Positions 8,501-18,205 of a stretch of DNA of 28,322 bases are shown here, in pieces (the stretch's first letter is position 1; each line of letters begins with the position of its first letter). Source of the DNA: an uncultured Clostridia bacterium (lineage in GTDB: Bacteria > Bacillota > Clostridia > Christensenellales > UBA1242); assembly GCA_937874195.1 (NCBI GenBank), contig CALNBM010000012.1, positions 1-28,322 of the forward strand, read 5' to 3'. The notes beneath the pieces are model-generated. The model saw nothing but the letters and a program-made list of their open reading frames with translations. It had not been told where the DNA came from and searched no databases. Made by a program: the position numbers and the translations under genes.

Positions 8501-11500
8501 TTTTTGGATACTGAAGATAATAGTTATGAAAAAGGTTTAGGTGGATTGGTTTATAGAGCGGTTTATTTTGCTAGGATTTATAACTGCGAAAGCAATGCAA
8601 CTTTTGAGTATATTAATGGCAGAGTTTTGGCATCAGCAGGACTAGTTGCTTTATCAAGAAATATTATCATTAGAAATTCAACTAATAATTCAAGTATTAA
8701 TATTAATAATGAGTATGGTTCAGTTCGAACAACAGATTATATTGGTGGGTTAGTTGCCTATGCAAATAATTTCACAACTTTTGAAATAACTGATAGTTTT
8801 TCAAACGGTAATATTTTTCTATCTTATGGAACTATGGACACAAATTCAATTGTGTATATCGGTGGCGTTATAGGCAGAGCATTGCCAACTATCGGTGCAA
8901 ATTCAAATGCAAACGGTATAACCTTTATAAAAAATGTTATAGTTGATGCAAATGTTGATTGCGATATTCACTTAGGTTACACTTATATTGGTGGACTAGC
9001 AGGTGAATTAAATTATAGTTTTGATATATCAAATATAGTTGTAAAAAGTACTAGCCTATCTGGAAAGTATATGCTGGGTGGATTAGTTGGTAGAATATAT
9101 TTAACATACGATGTTAAATCCAATCTCCCATATAATTTTAAAAATGTTATGTTTGAAGGAAATATTTGTAGTCAAACACCACTTAAAAGCACCCCTACAA
9201 CGGGTACCTTAATCGGTTATATTTTATTTCATGACACTTCTTCAGTAAACTATCCACATCTTGAAGAAATAAAGATAAATATTATTAATAGTTACACAGA
9301 TGCATCGATTGAAAGCGACGCAGGCAGAACAGGAGGATTGATAGGTTGGGTACAATTCTCAAACAGAAGCACTAACACTGTTAATCAATATGTTAATATT
9401 GAAAACACTTATTTTGTTGAATATGGTAGTGTTGCTCGCGATGCTGTTTCTTATATTTCCAACCCTGGAGAAAATGAATATAGCAAAAGATTAATAACAT
9501 CAAATGCCCTTGCTGTTACAGTTGCTGATATAAGAGATTCAAGCACTTTTGAAGACTGGACTTTCGGCTATGGCGACGACGCAACATTTTGGGCAATTTC
9601 ACCAAGTTATAATACAGGTAAGCCATATTTAAGTAATTTATTTGATGCCACTATAACCTTTCAATTTCATGATGGTTATACTGGTCAAATTATTATAAAA
9701 GAATTTAAAAGCAAGGTCGGTAATAACTTAATACTATCGGAAAATCTCGTGGCTATGCCAGAAAGAGAATTTTATGATTTTGTTGGTTGGTCAACAACAT
9801 CACTTGTAAACGGCGTTGGAGAAACCGACTATATTTATGGAAATTTATTAGAAGTATCCAGCGATAATATAATTATTTATGCTGTATGGCAACCTGAAAG
9901 ATTGCTAATTGATATTGTTGGTTTAGCTGATTTATATGACACAACCGGCAATGTGGTAACCAATAAGCGTATTACTGCAGACACTGATTTTTATCTGGAA
10001 GCAATACCAGGCACAGATGAATTTATAGAATGGCAAATTTATAATTATACTACTGGAAGTTTTGAAAGCTATGAAACGGATTTACTTGATGTAAAATTAG
10101 AGTTAGGTGGTTTTCTAACACCAAACTTTATTAATCAATATTCATACGATGACAATGGAACAAAAACAATAAGTTTTCAAGCTATCATTGTTGGAACAAA
10201 CCAACCTATAACTATTCGTTTTGCAGAAAGCACAGGAAGTGACTGGGCAAGCGTTAAAGTAGACAGTGAAAATTTTGCCGATGGTGTTAGTGGTGAAAAT
10301 TATAGAGTGGGTAGATCGATAGATGTAGTAACAGGCGAAAATATATATATTTCGTTCACTCCAAAAGTTCACTATGAATTTGATGGCTTTACTGTGATAA
10401 ATAGTGCAGGTGAAGAAATAACAGGTGTGGAATTAGAAGCAATTTATTTAGGCGAAATTATAGGGGGACTACCAGGTCATGCATTTGTTGCCTCCGATAG
10501 AATTACTATTCAATTATCTTTTAAGAAAATTAATTATGATATAAGCGTTAAGCAAGTTTTTAATAATATCAATTTAGACAATGCCGATGAGTTAGTAAAA
10601 ACAGGAGAAAACTATTTAGTTAATGACCAAAACTTTCCGCTCATAGTTACAATAGGCGATAGTTATGTAAGTAGTGAGAATGAAGTTCTTACAAGTGATT
10701 CTATAGATATTTATGGATTTGTACATTTTGTTATTAAAAATCGTGCAGGAAACTATATTCGTTACACTCCTTCCAAAGATGCTTTAACCGCAAACTTTTT
10801 AAGTAATTATGCAAATAACGAAAATAAAATTGAAATTTTAGCAGTTTATGTTAAAAGATATCAAATAAATTTCACAATTAATAATGTTGAAGGAGCTGGT
10901 TCGGGTGAGGTAAGTATTTTCAAGCTTGCCGATGACGGGAAAAGAGAATCTATTATTGCAGGCACTTATATTAACGAAAATACCAATATTATAATTGAAG
11001 CGTATGCAGACAATAATTCTAAGTTTGAAAATTTTGTGGGTTTAAGTACGGATGCAAATGTGCTTGGCGCAACAGCAAACTTTCGAATAACAGAAGACAC
11101 TGATATATTAGTAAACTTCACATTATCCTACTACATTTTAAAGGGTGAAACGATTGATAATAAAAACCAAAAAGTTATAGATTATGAAAATAACATTGAC
11201 TTTTTAGGGGTAATTAATCTAAATAAAGTTACTATTGGTACAATCGTTTATAAAGTGGCACTAGTAGATGAAATTGATGGTTATCAATTTATGGGTTGGT
11301 ATATTAATTTAAACGGAGAATTAATTGATTTAAAAGAAGAAACAAACTTATTATTTGATGAGAATAACAATATAAATTCGTTTCTTATAGACCAAGAATT
11401 TTTAAATAAATATGTAAATGATAATAATGAAATTATTTTCGTTGCTAAATATTTTGAACTTTATTTAATCACCATTGAAAGTAGTGACATTTCTAAAGGT

Positions 11501-12253
11501 GGATTTAATTTATATAAAATAAGTAATATAGAAAATGAAGAAATAGAAGAGTTAATTAACTATGACGGAGAAAATATCGCATTAATATATGGAACATTCG
11601 TTAAAATTGTTCCAACTTTATCTAATGATTCATACTATGCGTTCACAAATTACACTGGATTAAATGCTTCTGACACATTAGATATGAATGCTTTAATTTT
11701 CACTATTACCACTAACAGATATATAACATTAAATTTTGAAAGTGTTGCAATAGAATATGAAACAAAGGTAGACACTTCAAATGCAAAAGGAACACTGAAA
11801 TTTAGCGCAGACACTTTTGCAGTTGGTGATACTATTACTATAACTTTCGAAACTGATTCAGGGTATGAAGTTAGAGAATGGACAATCATTGATAAAAATG
11901 GCCATAGCCATAAGGTTAGTGATTTGGATAATGTAAAATATAGTGGAACCAACACACTTACACTTAATGTCGACGAATACTGGTTAGAAAACTTTGGTAC
12001 TGAATTTGAAAGCAAAATAACCACAATGATGAATTCAACTTTCTTTATGATTCTTCTCATTGGCGGTATTGCAGGTCCAATATTACTTGCCGGTGTTATA
12101 ATATTTATTATTTTAAATAATAAGAAAAAAGCGAGAGCGAGAGCATCTGCAAAACACAGTGCAGCAAATAAATTTGGTTTAAATCAACAACAATTTTTGA
12201 AATCCCTAGTTGATGATGACAATAGTTCAAATAATAAAAAGAGTAAACAGTAA
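5570..12253 (+). CDS. Giant GLUG-repeat cell-surface protein 1 with membrane anchor and cytoplasmic tail
   Basis: A 2227-residue protein; ATG at 5570 with GGAG seven to eight bases upstream. Residues 1-47 are a long signal peptide (KTKKR basic start, hydrophobic core, probable cleavage near VFA-A). A GSGTEAEPYQIST-EELALL entry motif at about 84-105, typical of GLUG proteins, leads into about 28 repeats centred on YVGGLVG-like motifs (residues ~238-1260), predicted to stack as a beta-solenoid. Residues ~1360-1442 resemble an InlB-B/Listeria-Bacteroides repeat (FVGWSTT ... IIIYAVWQ). Several beta-rich extracellular repeats follow (for example FENFVGLSTDANVLG). One membrane segment spans ~2156-2183, followed by a basic tail of ~43 residues ending in an acidic/polar stretch with QFLKSLVDD (F2209). 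No LPXTG signal. Likely an adhesin or surface-layer component that stays membrane-bound. The next gene is a paralogue 29 bp downstream. Confidence 0.85.
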   Translation: MKIVKTKKRDLLIVLALAMAFILGLGFFNFINTNAFNSSLSKVFAADFVPGDMPTENWANTNFQGENLFINLDANNGNITDTSLLGSGTEAEPYQISTAEELALLSFVSRRASYYSQFDGLYFRQTADISLVGKLWTPIGTSNSARRFAGNFDGGNFVISGMYAYTTSSEYWGLFSSIEGGEFKNIKIEDAYVNNMSRNYAGILSAYALNVKVSNVEISGLLTAQEDTKPDFIGRGSYIGGLFGFAENTSDIATNIITNVTNNAVVRGGTYVGGVIGYLRNVNVSALSNSASAKVYGDANNNNYTGGVIGLIDGVGDISVQQLLNYGYVQANYSTVGGLVGNSTNNYVRLVIEDSKNFGVVKALNESLNEHRNIAGGIIGRANYITLINVENHGEIFARNEIGGLMGRSDRETFIINSSNGDEIDKTEAKINAIAVNDSGGFHAGGLVGYISNITHIESCDNYGEVIGNINSYGYNGNGGLVGSWVGKDSSIINSNNHANITGNAVGGAIGYISGAKIDIIGFINYGTLTSSRIINASALRGVGGVIGLASNAGSTVTISNAINNSVAKLYGSFVGGIIGNANAMGIITLNSCENLSSIVLEEEVLEGTTINCKPNSVGGLIGYSNARLVVNNSYNKAEIKSSGNYVGGLVGRMLHSTSTLLNCHNEASVTGFSYVGGIIGEGRGTYTSVTTLFGTTIIGTGNYVGGIIGLSYGTTFINVLNNAEIKGGLVTGEIGSQVHNDGSYIGGLIGSSNSGSTVRIEDSMNNAKVFGRIAVGGLIGRSTQTTIILQSKNTAQIIGTYYYVGGLVGQQSAGNLQINDSENTNAIVSNTLYVTTIGNVSLSTGGIVGSVTGTNCFLFIEGVDNNGTVSGQFVGGIVGFINISVVSNSQLINVHNYAYILVDYNYSLIEGLNINNYGGYAGGLVGTGGTSTGAVSITNSTNSGNVAGRYVGGLVASMHTVDIFNSKTEASAKLTTFLDTEDNSYEKGLGGLVYRAVYFARIYNCESNATFEYINGRVLASAGLVALSRNIIIRNSTNNSSININNEYGSVRTTDYIGGLVAYANNFTTFEITDSFSNGNIFLSYGTMDTNSIVYIGGVIGRALPTIGANSNANGITFIKNVIVDANVDCDIHLGYTYIGGLAGELNYSFDISNIVVKSTSLSGKYMLGGLVGRIYLTYDVKSNLPYNFKNVMFEGNICSQTPLKSTPTTGTLIGYILFHDTSSVNYPHLEEIKINIINSYTDASIESDAGRTGGLIGWVQFSNRSTNTVNQYVNIENTYFVEYGSVARDAVSYISNPGENEYSKRLITSNALAVTVADIRDSSTFEDWTFGYGDDATFWAISPSYNTGKPYLSNLFDATITFQFHDGYTGQIIIKEFKSKVGNNLILSENLVAMPEREFYDFVGWSTTSLVNGVGETDYIYGNLLEVSSDNIIIYAVWQPERLLIDIVGLADLYDTTGNVVTNKRITADTDFYLEAIPGTDEFIEWQIYNYTTGSFESYETDLLDVKLELGGFLTPNFINQYSYDDNGTKTISFQAIIVGTNQPITIRFAESTGSDWASVKVDSENFADGVSGENYRVGRSIDVVTGENIYISFTPKVHYEFDGFTVINSAGEEITGVELEAIYLGEIIGGLPGHAFVASDRITIQLSFKKINYDISVKQVFNNINLDNADELVKTGENYLVNDQNFPLIVTIGDSYVSSENEVLTSDSIDIYGFVHFVIKNRAGNYIRYTPSKDALTANFLSNYANNENKIEILAVYVKRYQINFTINNVEGAGSGEVSIFKLADDGKRESIIAGTYINENTNIIIEAYADNNSKFENFVGLSTDANVLGATANFRITEDTDILVNFTLSYYILKGETIDNKNQKVIDYENNIDFLGVINLNKVTIGTIVYKVALVDEIDGYQFMGWYINLNGELIDLKEETNLLFDENNNINSFLIDQEFLNKYVNDNNEIIFVAKYFELYLITIESSDISKGGFNLYKISNIENEEIEELINYDGENIALIYGTFVKIVPTLSNDSYYAFTNYTGLNASDTLDMNALIFTITTNRYITLNFESVAIEYETKVDTSNAKGTLKFSADTFAVGDTITITFETDSGYEVREWTIIDKNGHSHKVSDLDNVKYSGTNTLTLNVDEYWLENFGTEFESKITTMMNSTFFMILLIGGIAGPILLAGVIIFIILNNKKKARARASAKHSAANKFGLNQQQFLKSLVDDDNSSNNKKSKQ

Positions 12254-12282
12254 TGTTTACTAATATTGAAGGAGAAAATAGT

Positions 12283-15200
12283 ATGAAAATAAAAAAGGGA
12301 TATTCTTCTATTATTGCTTGCATTATATTAATTTTTGCAGTGGCGCTTTCAGGCACTTTTGGACTTCTTTTACCTAAACAACAGTATTCAACAACTTATG
12401 CTTATGAGATTCCAAGTGTTGAAGGCGATTGGTTAACAGAAGTAATAAATGACTTGCCAAAAAATTCTGACGGAAGTATTAATCGTATTCAAGCTAGTAA
12501 TTATTTAACACAAAAACCGTATAACACAACTAGGAACGGCACAAAAGAAAATCCACTCTTAATTATGAATGCGTTAGATTTGGCGTATTTGACTTACACA
12601 ACTCTCAATGATAGTTATACCACTTCTAAATATTTTGCACTTGGTGCAGATATTAATTTAGAGGGAAAACAATGGATACCAATTGGTAATGCAACTGATT
12701 CTCATCGGTTTTATGGTGGGATTGACGGAGCTAAAATCGTTGATGGACAAGTGATAGGAAATTATAAAATTAAAAACCTATCTATAATTGACAGTAACGA
12801 CAACTATCGTGGTTTAATTGGTTATTCAGCAGGCTATAATGAGTTTACTAATATAGATTTTGAAAATCCTTTCATTTCGGGTATAGGTAGTTATTATTCT
12901 GTGCTTGTGGGGTATGCATTAGGCGGTATTAATATTAACAATATTAATATTAATGGGGGCTATGTTTATTCTGCATATCAAACTTACACTTATATCGGCG
13001 CAGTTGCAGGATTGGTACAAACAAATGGAAAATCAGTAAATATTTCTAATGTTACTAATAATGCTAATATTGAAACAACAGGAAACTACATTGGTGGATT
13101 AGTTGGAAATATTGATGAAAATGGAGATTATAGAGAAGACACAAACGCAGTTAATGAAGATATAGTATTTACTAATGTTGTGAATAATGGTACCATTACT
13201 GGTAATCAAATTATTGGTGGATTTGTTGGTAGATCTGAATATATTGAAATAAATAATTCGAATAATTTTGGCTATATTTATTCTAGCCCTGTTGCGAGTG
13301 GAAATTATGCAGGTGGATTAGTTGGTTGTGCCAATTACGGTATCAAAATAACTTCTTCATATAATAAAGGAATAGTTGAAGGCTATTATGTTGGCGGATT
13401 AGTGGGTGGTTTAATAAATTTTCGCATTGATAGTGAAATAACAGATTGCTTTAACAGTGCAATGCTTAATGGTCAACATGTTAGTGGCGCGATTGCAAAC
13501 TATGTTACACTTGCTACTTATAATAACTTACTTACTATTAATAACTTCTATAATACTGGCGAATTGATTTCGCTAGGCTTTGTTGGTGGTGTTATTGGTA
13601 ATGCAAATGGAAATATTACCATTAATAATTCACGCAATGAAAGAGATATTATCTCAGAATCCAATTTAAATAATGCAGGTGGATTAGTTGGTCGTAAAGA
13701 TATTAATGGCACGATAATAATAAATAATTCATTCAACTTAGGGGATATTATAACTCCACTAAAAGATTATGTAGGTGGATTAATCGGTTATGCTGGAAAT
13801 AATGCATTAGGCGGAACTGAAATTTATAATTCTTATAATATAGGAGCGATTGAAGGAAGAAATGCAGGCGGTTTAGTTGGCTATATTACTTCTTATATTA
13901 TTATTGAAAAATCTTTTAACATGGGTTCAGTTAGCACTAGTTCAAATTATGCAGGCGGTTTAATTGGTTATATTATTGTTAATAACAGTACTAGTCGCAC
14001 TAACATTGGAATTTTTCAAAGTTACAACACAGGAGAAATCAACGCAGGTGTTACTTATAATGCTGGTCTGATAGGTTATCTTAGTTTTAGTAATATACTA
14101 ACAAACACAACTTTTAAGATTTCACAATCTTTTAATGGGGGTATAGTTCAAAAAGGAACTACCACAAACGGACTTATCTCCGCTATACAATTTATTAATG
14201 ATTTACCTGATATTTTACAAAGAGTTGAAATAAATAACAGTTTCTCATTAAATAACGCAAGAGAAGATGAAATTGATAATATTTTAACTTTTCTTCCAGT
14301 AAACACTGCTCGCACGAATTACGTTACAAGAAATAGTAGTGGAGTTGCAGAAGATTTAAGAGAAATCGTTGTTAATGGCGTGGCAAACACTCCTAAAATT
14401 GAAGAAGATGTTGAAGGAGAAATGGTAACAACATTCACAATAGCAGATTATGTTTTATCACTTAACCAATTAAGAAATGAAAACACTTTTGTAACTTACG
14501 ATTTTATTAATATTTGGGCTATGCCAGAGGTTGGTTCGGAAGGAAACAACGGTGCTCCATACTTAAAAGATATTGCAGGATTAAATTTAACATTAATTAT
14601 AGACAGCGTAACCACGATAGAATATAACGCAGTGTTATTAGAGCGAGTAAATATTATTCATGATCTTCCTGGTCAAGCTTTTATTGGTTGGGCAACTCAT
14701 GAGGATGTTAATCATGAAGATTATGTTCTTTATGAAAAAGGTATTTCTATTCCTCTTAAAAACAACGATGTAACGTTATATGCACAATATCAAACAATAC
14801 TTTATTATCATATTGCCGTAGACGGTTTTACAGAAGGCAGTCTTGCTGCAACTTTAAAATCAGGCGATGGATTGGATAATAATATTGGCTTTGCTCTAAA
14901 AGAGGATAATAACACATATAGTTTAGAACTTACTACAACTGACCCTGTTGAACTTAATACATTCACAGGCTGGCAGGTATATAACGAAAGTAAAGGTGTT
15001 TGGTATACTATAGCAAGTCATCATGTAAAAAGTTTAAATTTAAAAAATAGAATAGACCAGGATTTCATAAATCAATATGCGTCATTATATCCAACTTCTG
15101 TAATTGAGGGAGAACATTATACAGTTGCAGGCGTGCTAAGATTTAGAGCAGGAAAAACAACTGATACTGTTGAGGTTTATGCAATTTCAAACAGTTCAAA

Positions 15201-17166
15201 TAACGGCAAATTAAAAATAAATAATTTTAATGCTAGTTTTACCGAAGGCGTATTTACCACAGCTCCTTATGAAGGGACAACAGTAACCCTTAAAGCTAAT
15301 CCAAATGAATTTTATACAGTTGGAGAATTTAATGTCACTTATTATTATAATGATGGCGTGAGTGAACAAAGTATCACTTATCCACTTACACTTAATGATA
15401 ATAACGAAGCTAATTTTGATTTATTAATTTTAGATTATAATTTAAATAAAGTTGATGTTCAAATAGAGTTTATTAAAATTGAATATGACATCAACATTGT
15501 TGCTAAATCAACAGATGATGTTGATTTAATAGTAAGTAACTTGTTAACTATTAACCCAGCAAACTCGAGTTTCTTAAAGTTTGATGAACCGGCGAGTATT
15601 ACAATAACCGCAAATAATTTTTTTGAAATTAAAGCAGGTGAAAGATTAAAATTTGTTGGTTATAAAATATGGAACCATATAAACAACTCTTATGATTACA
15701 TTTTAGGTAACGATCCAAATGATTATATTTTAAATGAAATCATTAGTGGTGAATTTTTAAATAATTATACTGATGATAACACTAATCAACTTGTAATCAT
15801 TGCAGAATATTCTACTGAATATGAAGTGATAATTGCAAGTGGAGAAGGTGGAGTTTTAGAAATTGTTATTTCTTCCGCCTCTCAAGACCTACCAATTATA
15901 GTTAGCGATATAAATGGATGGTTTGAAAAGGGCTCAATAATTAATGTTACCGCTAATGCTACCACTCATTATCTATTTAGTGATTTTGAAGGATCACATA
16001 ATGGGTTAATAATAGGAAATAGATTAGAGATAACATTAAATGATAATGTTGATATAATCGCCACTTACACTCTTCAACTTTATAATGTTATCGTTCAATA
16101 CAGAAACTATAATACAGATGATAAATTGAGTGAAGATGGGGAAGTTGAACTATCTATGGAATCTGTTAAAGTTGGCGATATTTTAACTTTTTCAAATATA
16201 CAAAGCCCGACAGGATATAGATTTGAGGCTTTCCAAATTAGAGGTTTAGGTAATCAATTAAATAATATTGAAGAAAATTCAGTGGTAATTAATGAAAGTT
16301 TCTTAATTCAATTTAAAAATCACGACGATGAAATAGTAGTTGTTGCAAGATATGTTCAACAATACACTATTAATATAGAAATGTCTTTAGATGAATCTTC
16401 AATGGGTGGTTATGAATTATACGAAAATATTAGTGATAATCCCGAAGTTGATGATTATGAGATAACATCAAATAGAAAATTCGACATTGGCACAAAACTT
16501 CAAATAAAAGTTATAACAAATAATTTCCATGAATTTTTAGGGTTTGTGAATGTGTCTTTATCTGAAAAAGATGCAAATGATGTTAATTTATTAAATGTTA
16601 GATTAATAAATAATCGTACAATAACCTTGCGTTTCAAACCTATTGTTTATGAGATTAACAGAGAAGAAACTTCTGTTAGTGGTGGAACGCTAACTGTTAA
16701 TAAAGAATCGTTTAAGGTTGGAGATCAAGTTGTTATTATGTTTACACCAGAAAGCGGACAAGTTATAAAAAATTGGACAATCAACGGAATTAATGTAAAC
16801 TCAATTGAAAATGCAGTAGTAAATTCAAACTCCGTTACTCTTACAATTACTAGTGACTGGTTAGAAACTCATAATAATAATATAGTAAATAATGTAAGCA
16901 CGGAACTTAATTCAACGATATTAATTTCTATAATTGCAGTAGGTTCGGTAATCGCTATTTTAGCCATAACGTTTATATATTTATTTATTTCAAACGCTAG
17001 GAAAAAAGTTCTTATAAGAGGTGAACTTAAAAATAAAGAGATGGTAAAATATACAATGGATACCAGTTCATTCATTAAAGATTTGCGTGAAGGCAAAGAT
17101 GTTGGACAAGTTACAGATGAGCAAGTTAAAGAAGAGATGAAACGAAGAAAGAAAAATAAGAAATAA
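12283..17166 (+). CDS. Giant GLUG-repeat cell-surface protein 2 with membrane anchor and cytoplasmic tail
   Basis: A 1627-residue paralogue of the preceding protein. I prefer the ATG at 12283, which has GAAGGAG eight bases upstream and starts a normal signal peptide (MKIKKGYSS, hydrophobic core, TYAYE cleavage region). An ATG at 12253 overlaps the previous stop but has no ribosome site. A GTKENPLLIMNALDLAYL entry motif is followed by about 12 GLUG-type repeats (residues ~239-600), an InlB-B-like repeat (~767-843, with FIGWATHED ... VTLYAQYQ), several beta-rich repeats, and a juxtamembrane domain matching that of protein 1 (FKVGDQVVIMFTPESG ... KNWTI, ending DWLE). One membrane helix spans ~1545-1570. 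The tail of ~55 residues is highly charged and contains SFIKDLREG (F1597). There is no sorting motif. Probably co-transcribed with protein 1. Confidence 0.85.
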   Translation: MKIKKGYSSIIACIILIFAVALSGTFGLLLPKQQYSTTYAYEIPSVEGDWLTEVINDLPKNSDGSINRIQASNYLTQKPYNTTRNGTKENPLLIMNALDLAYLTYTTLNDSYTTSKYFALGADINLEGKQWIPIGNATDSHRFYGGIDGAKIVDGQVIGNYKIKNLSIIDSNDNYRGLIGYSAGYNEFTNIDFENPFISGIGSYYSVLVGYALGGININNININGGYVYSAYQTYTYIGAVAGLVQTNGKSVNISNVTNNANIETTGNYIGGLVGNIDENGDYREDTNAVNEDIVFTNVVNNGTITGNQIIGGFVGRSEYIEINNSNNFGYIYSSPVASGNYAGGLVGCANYGIKITSSYNKGIVEGYYVGGLVGGLINFRIDSEITDCFNSAMLNGQHVSGAIANYVTLATYNNLLTINNFYNTGELISLGFVGGVIGNANGNITINNSRNERDIISESNLNNAGGLVGRKDINGTIIINNSFNLGDIITPLKDYVGGLIGYAGNNALGGTEIYNSYNIGAIEGRNAGGLVGYITSYIIIEKSFNMGSVSTSSNYAGGLIGYIIVNNSTSRTNIGIFQSYNTGEINAGVTYNAGLIGYLSFSNILTNTTFKISQSFNGGIVQKGTTTNGLISAIQFINDLPDILQRVEINNSFSLNNAREDEIDNILTFLPVNTARTNYVTRNSSGVAEDLREIVVNGVANTPKIEEDVEGEMVTTFTIADYVLSLNQLRNENTFVTYDFINIWAMPEVGSEGNNGAPYLKDIAGLNLTLIIDSVTTIEYNAVLLERVNIIHDLPGQAFIGWATHEDVNHEDYVLYEKGISIPLKNNDVTLYAQYQTILYYHIAVDGFTEGSLAATLKSGDGLDNNIGFALKEDNNTYSLELTTTDPVELNTFTGWQVYNESKGVWYTIASHHVKSLNLKNRIDQDFINQYASLYPTSVIEGEHYTVAGVLRFRAGKTTDTVEVYAISNSSNNGKLKINNFNASFTEGVFTTAPYEGTTVTLKANPNEFYTVGEFNVTYYYNDGVSEQSITYPLTLNDNNEANFDLLILDYNLNKVDVQIEFIKIEYDINIVAKSTDDVDLIVSNLLTINPANSSFLKFDEPASITITANNFFEIKAGERLKFVGYKIWNHINNSYDYILGNDPNDYILNEIISGEFLNNYTDDNTNQLVIIAEYSTEYEVIIASGEGGVLEIVISSASQDLPIIVSDINGWFEKGSIINVTANATTHYLFSDFEGSHNGLIIGNRLEITLNDNVDIIATYTLQLYNVIVQYRNYNTDDKLSEDGEVELSMESVKVGDILTFSNIQSPTGYRFEAFQIRGLGNQLNNIEENSVVINESFLIQFKNHDDEIVVVARYVQQYTINIEMSLDESSMGGYELYENISDNPEVDDYEITSNRKFDIGTKLQIKVITNNFHEFLGFVNVSLSEKDANDVNLLNVRLINNRTITLRFKPIVYEINREETSVSGGTLTVNKESFKVGDQVVIMFTPESGQVIKNWTINGINVNSIENAVVNSNSVTLTITSDWLETHNNNIVNNVSTELNSTILISIIAVGSVIAILAITFIYLFISNARKKVLIRGELKNKEMVKYTMDTSSFIKDLREGKDVGQVTDEQVKEEMKRRKKNKK

Positions 17167-17177
17167 TAAAATAGGCT

Positions 17178-17230
17178 TTTCGAAAAAACGCTTTTTTAAA
17201 AAAAGTGTTTTTTCGAAATTGTTTTTTTTA
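17178..17230 (+). terminator. Very strong intrinsic terminator closing the giant-protein operon
   Basis: Arms at 17178-17197 (TTTCGAAAAAACGC plus six T) and 17199-17218 pair over about 20 bp with a single G-T pair, followed by TTGTTTTTTTT. It starts 11 bp after the stop codon. It separates the surface-protein transcript from the downstream gene set. Confidence 0.9.
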
Positions 17231-17236
17231 AATAGT

Positions 17237-17265
17237 TTTACAAAAGCAAAAATATTTGTTATAAA
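17237..17265 (+). promoter_or_regulatory. Promoter for the downstream gene set
   Basis: TTTACA (17237-17242), 17-nt spacer and TATAAA (17260-17265), with extended -10 TG at 17257-17258. The leader to the start codon at 17409 would be about 135 nt. Confidence 0.55.
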
Positions 17266-17408
17266 ATAAGTAAAATAATTTTATTAGATAATTATTTAAA
17301 CATACCAAAGAATTTTATGAACAGCAAAATATACTAATGTAATTTAAAATAAAATTGTATTTTTAAATTATTAATACTAGAGATTAAAAAAACAAGAAGG
17401 ATAAAGAA

Positions 17409-18026
17409 TTGTCAAAGTTATTTGTGGAAGAAACTGAAATATTAATAACAGAAAAAACAGACTATCAAGATGGTGGTCATGATATTGGTGCAAAGTTTTA
17501 TGTTCAAGAGGTAGTTGAAAGAACAACATACAAATCCACTATTTTTTCTTATGATGATGGCATATCTGTTTTAGTTAGTAAACAAAAGAGATTCGGCGAA
17601 CTATATTTTAGAATTGTGCTTTTTAGCGATACTCAAGGTTTGGCATGGCCTCTGCTTGTTTTATCAGCAAACTTAAACACAAAAGTAAAACGGTTAAATC
17701 ATGAAATGTTTTTAGTAACAGGTGAAAGTGAAGACGGAAAAGTTGTTTCTCAAATCTCATTTTGCAAATTAAAACAGACTGGAAATGTTGATGAAATAAC
17801 TATTAATTTCACAAAACTTATTGACCTGCAATTTTTAGGCGATAAAGGAATTTTAATTTGTTTAGAAGAAAAAGATAAATTTTCTAACGACACCTTGCAT
17901 GTTTTATCAATGTATAATATTGAGGGTAAGCTTATTAAAAATTTCTATGAGTTTTATGATTCTGATGAAGAAAAATTTACTTATGAATTAAAAGATAATA
18001 ATTTACGAATAATTAAGTTAAAATAA
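17409..18026 (+). CDS. Unknown 205-residue soluble protein
   Basis: The start is a TTG at 17409 preceded by AGAAGGA at a normal distance; there is no better ATG near it. I do not recognise the family. The protein lacks a signal peptide and membrane segments, and its composition alternates hydrophobic and polar residues in short strands separated by Asp/Gly turns (IFSYDDGISVLVS, LYFRIVLFSD, ILICLEEKD, LHVLSMYNIEGKLIKNF). That pattern suggests an all-beta fold, perhaps propeller-like. It is the first gene after the giant-protein terminator and lies upstream of the membrane-protein/actin-like operon, so it may belong to that system. A second unknown of similar character is encoded at 18848. Confidence 0.7.
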   Translation: MSKLFVEETEILITEKTDYQDGGHDIGAKFYVQEVVERTTYKSTIFSYDDGISVLVSKQKRFGELYFRIVLFSDTQGLAWPLLVLSANLNTKVKRLNHEMFLVTGESEDGKVVSQISFCKLKQTGNVDEITINFTKLIDLQFLGDKGILICLEEKDKFSNDTLHVLSMYNIEGKLIKNFYEFYDSDEEKFTYELKDNNLRIIKLK

Positions 18027-18124
18027 AAAGCCTAAATTGTTTAAAGTATTATAAATTTTTTTAAAAAGCATTACTTTGTGTTAGCTTTTCCTGCATTGTT
18101 GTTATAAAATCTGTTTTCATTTGC

Positions 18125-18153
18125 TTTACTTTGAATGATTTCTAATGTATAAT
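18125..18153 (+). promoter_or_regulatory. Promoter for the membrane-protein/actin-like operon
   Basis: TTTACT (18125-18130), a 17-nt spacer and TATAAT (18148-18153). It gives a leader of about 45 nt before the start codon at 18206. Confidence 0.6.
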
Positions 18154-18205
18154 ATTGTATATTTATGGTAAGTTATAAATTTAGCTAAAAAAGGAGGTAA
18201 AAAAA

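Noticed and set aside
6280..9350. Repeated GGTGG(A/T)TTAGTTGG-like DNA considered as a CRISPR or non-coding repeat array
   Set aside because: The repeats are irregularly spaced, vary in sequence and stay in frame; they encode GLUG-type protein repeats.
12253..12282. Upstream ATG for giant protein 2 overlapping the previous stop
   Set aside because: The ribosome site GAAGGAG and a normal signal peptide both fit the ATG at 12283.
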